Origin: CADEED01 sp035502995
GTDB lineage: Bacteria; Pseudomonadota; Gammaproteobacteria; Steroidobacterales; Steroidobacteraceae
DNA length: 64,000 nucleotides
Direction of reading: 5' to 3'
Assembly (NCBI GenBank): GCA_035502995.1
Contig: DATJTW010000038.1
Coordinates: 17,111 to 81,110, forward strand
The position numbers were made by a program, and so were the translations under genes. The notes below the pieces were generated by a model. The model did no database searches, was not told where the DNA came from, and saw only the letters and a program-made list of their open reading frames with translations. Of this stretch, positions 61,989-64,000 are shown in pieces. Numbering within the stretch: position 1 is the first letter of the stretch; each line of letters starts with the position of its first letter.

Positions 61989-63449
61989 TCAGCGGACCCG
62001 CAGCGAACACAACGCCGCGATCGTGAAGCTCGCGCCGCCGATCACCAGCGCGTAGATCGGCTCGCCACCCAGCATGCCCTTCACCACCGCGCCCAGCGCC
62101 GCGGCGGCGATCAGCTGCGGGATCACGATGAAGATGTTGAAGATGCCCATGAACACGCCCATCTTGCGCGACGGCACGCTGTCGGCCAGCAACGCGTAGG
62201 GCAGCGACACGATCGACGCCCACGCGAACCCGACGCCCACCATGGACACCAGCAGGTAGTCGGGGTTGCGGATCACCGCGAACGACACGAGCCCGGCAGC
62301 ACCCAGCGCGAGGTTCACGGCATGGCTGCGCGCCAGCCCGATCCGTCGCACGAACAGCGGGATGACGATCGCGGCCAGCGCCGCGAAACCGTTGTACGCG
62401 CCGAACAGCACACCGACCCAGTTCGCACCCTCGTTGTAGCCGGCATCCGTCACCGCCGGCGCGTGGAAGTGCGTGCGCGTGACGCCGGGCGTCGTGTAGA
62501 TCCACATCGCGAACAGGCCGAGCCAGGCGAAGAACTGCACCGGCACCAGCTGCCGCATGCGCTCCGGCATGTCGTCGATGTCGCGCATCACCGTCGCGAA
62601 CAGGCTCGAGCCCGGCCGGCCGCCATAGATCAGCAGCGCGACGCCCCAGAACGCGAACATGCCGGCGAGGATGTAGACCTGCTGGTCGATGGCGAATTTC
62701 CACACGAGGAACACGCCGAGCGCGCCGGCGGCGAGCCACGCGAGCCCGCGCAGGTAGACGTGGCGCGCGCTGCCCGGGCGCACGGCGGCCGCTTCGTCGG
62801 TGGCATCGCCGAAGGTGTGCAGCTGGTCCGGCGGGTATTCGCGCGTCGTGATGATGGTCCACAACATCGCGATGGCCAGCACCGCCGCGCCGACGTCGAA
62901 CGATAGCCGCACGGAGTCGGGGATCGCACCCTCGTTGCTGACGCCCGCGTGCGTGAAGATCCACGGCAACATGCTCGCGACCACGGCGCCGACGCCGATG
63001 AAGAAGCTCTGCATCGCGTAGCCCTTCGGCCGTTGCGCCGGCGCGAGGTTGTCGCCGACGAACGCGCGGAACGGCTCCATCGAGATGTTGATGCTGGCGT
63101 CCAGGATCCACAGCAGGCCGGCCGCGGCCCACAACGCCGACGAGCGCGGCATGAGGATCAACGCCAGCGAGGTCAACACCGCGCCGGCGAGGAAATACGG
63201 CCGGCGCCGGCCGAGCCGGTTCCAGGTGCGATCCGAGTAATGGCCGACCAGCGGCTGCACGATCAGCCCGGTCAGCGGCGCGGCGATCCACAACACCGCG
63301 ATGTCGTCCATGTTCGCGCCGAGCACCTGGAAGATGCGGCTCATGTTCGCGTTCTGCAGGCCGAACGCGAACTGGATGCCGAGGAACCCGAAGCACATGT
63401 TCCAGATCTGCCAGAACGACAGCAGCGGCCGCGGAGCTTGCGTGTTCAT
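61989..63449 (-). CDS. MFS sugar symporter, SLC45/GPH-like (maltodextrin uptake)
   Basis: 486 residues, 12 predicted transmembrane helices. FWQIWNMCFGFLGIQFAFGLQNANMSRIFQ near the start, LTGLIVQPLVGHYSDRTWNRLGRRRPYF (helix 2-3 RxGRRRPY signature of SLC45-type sucrose/maltose carriers), and WILDASINISMEPFRAFVGDNL. Inner-membrane H+ symport of maltose or maltooligosaccharides is the family-based expectation; Caulobacter and Xanthomonas starch loci carry such a gene. ATG overlaps the GH97 stop by 4 bases. Convergent with the LacI gene 5 bases away. Confidence 0.9.
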   Translation of the reverse strand: MNTQAPRPLLSFWQIWNMCFGFLGIQFAFGLQNANMSRIFQVLGANMDDIAVLWIAAPLTGLIVQPLVGHYSDRTWNRLGRRRPYFLAGAVLTSLALILMPRSSALWAAAGLLWILDASINISMEPFRAFVGDNLAPAQRPKGYAMQSFFIGVGAVVASMLPWIFTHAGVSNEGAIPDSVRLSFDVGAAVLAIAMLWTIITTREYPPDQLHTFGDATDEAAAVRPGSARHVYLRGLAWLAAGALGVFLVWKFAIDQQVYILAGMFAFWGVALLIYGGRPGSSLFATVMRDIDDMPERMRQLVPVQFFAWLGLFAMWIYTTPGVTRTHFHAPAVTDAGYNEGANWVGVLFGAYNGFAALAAIVIPLFVRRIGLARSHAVNLALGAAGLVSFAVIRNPDYLLVSMVGVGFAWASIVSLPYALLADSVPSRKMGVFMGIFNIFIVIPQLIAAAALGAVVKGMLGGEPIYALVIGGASFTIAALCSLRVR

Positions 63450-64000
63450 TCGACGTCGAACTCCGGTGTGGCTTTCGGTCGCTTCGGCTTCGGCTTGGGC
63501 GCACTGCCCGGCACCGCCGGGTTGCGCGTCGAGATGCGCATCGCGAGCCCGCCGCCGGGCGCGAGCTTCAGTTCCATCGTGTCCAGGCTCGAGATCGGCC
63601 GCGTCGTGATGGAGACGGACTTCGGGTCGCCGGCGAACCCGGCGTCCTTGCCGTCAGAGTAGATAGTCGCCCAGTAGCGGCGGCCCGGGTCGAGGAAATC
63701 GAAACGCACGCGCAGCGACCGCGGCTGCTCGTCGGTGATGCTGCCGAGGTACCAGTCGTCGCCGTTGCGGTCCTTCCGCGCGATGGTCACGTAGTCGCCG
63801 ACCTCGCCGTTCAGCACGCGCGTGTCCGACCAGTCCACCGGCACCTCCCTGATGAACTGGAACGGCTTCGGGAATTTCGCGTAGTTCTCCGGCAGGTCCG
63901 CGGCCATCTGGATCGGGCTGTAGATGACCACGTACAACGCCAGCTGCTTGGCGATCGTGCTCTGGATGCGGCGGCCGCCGGCGCCGGTGAGGCTCAACAC
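63446..64000 (-). CDS. GH97 alpha-glucosidase, C-terminal part (SusB-like)
   Basis: Partial: the N-terminus and catalytic centre lie beyond the right edge of the window. Visible are 184 residues: the end of the barrel (IAKQLALYVVIYSPIQMAADLPENY), the typical FIREVPVDWSDTRVLNGEVGDYVTIARKDRNGDDWYLGSITDEQPRSL block and the C-terminal beta-sandwich. A Pro/Lys-rich tail (PKPKPKRPKA) closes it. GH97 enzymes release glucose from maltodextrins in the periplasm. Its stop overlaps the symporter start, so the two form an operon. Confidence 0.9.
   Translation of the reverse strand: MLSLTGAGGRRIQSTIAKQLALYVVIYSPIQMAADLPENYAKFPKPFQFIREVPVDWSDTRVLNGEVGDYVTIARKDRNGDDWYLGSITDEQPRSLRVRFDFLDPGRRYWATIYSDGKDAGFAGDPKSVSITTRPISSLDTMELKLAPGGGLAMRISTRNPAVPGSAPKPKPKRPKATPEFDVE

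Overview
The window is high-GC DNA (about two thirds G+C by eye) from what looks like a gammaproteobacterium of the Xanthomonadales / Nevskiales / Steroidobacter type. The taxonomic call is inferred from gene architecture: a TrpR-like YerC gene heading a complete his operon, a fused aspartate kinase-diaminopimelate decarboxylase, a SAM-I riboswitch in front of metX-metB, and TonB receptors next to flavin-dependent halogenases in a starch locus. I see no rRNA, tRNA, CRISPR array, prophage or insertion sequence. Coding density is very high, with many 4-nt stop/start overlaps.

Region 1 (1-18.5 kb) is amino-acid biosynthesis: leuCDB; metX-metB on the minus strand behind a clear SAM-I riboswitch and its promoter; yerC-hisGDCBHAFIE with a candidate TrpR-type operator just ahead of yerC; and lysAC. 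hisF has no ATG, GTG or TTG at its conserved start and seems to begin at AUU. Region 2 (18.3-30.8 kb) is mixed housekeeping and secondary metabolism: a SAM hydroxide adenosyltransferase, a membrane-fused spermidine-synthase-like protein, an L,D-transpeptidase, apt, two glutathione S-transferases, alpha/beta hydrolases, an NTF2-like protein, and an amidohydrolase with an internal Tat signal.

Region 3 (30.8-42.5 kb, plus 56-60.4 kb) looks like aromatic (lignin-type) catabolism: a MetE-C-terminal-like protein, an AAHS aromatic-acid transporter, a MarR-FadB-amidohydrolase operon, an AraC regulator, a semialdehyde dehydrogenase, a 5-carboxyvanillate-decarboxylase-like enzyme, a PQQ alcohol dehydrogenase, an SDR and a gallate dioxygenase. 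The pathway assignment is inference from families and proximity.

Region 4 (42.5-55.4 kb and 60.4-64 kb) is a maltodextrin/starch locus: two flavin-dependent halogenases, a lipoprotein pullulanase, a TonB receptor, a periplasmic alpha-amylase, an alpha-glucosidase, a LacI regulator, an SLC45/GPH-like sugar symporter and the end of a GH97 alpha-glucosidase. Five near-identical operators (GCATACGTATTC or GCATACGTATGC) sit before the first halogenase, the pullulanase, the TonB receptor, the amylase/glucosidase divergent pair, and a candidate structured small RNA. That RNA (about 60419-60552, minus strand) has a 17-bp-spaced promoter, three hairpins and a terminator, and is the least expected element in the window. 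REP-like repeats lie at 30.8 kb and 47.6 kb; the latter encodes the last residues and stop codon of the second halogenase.
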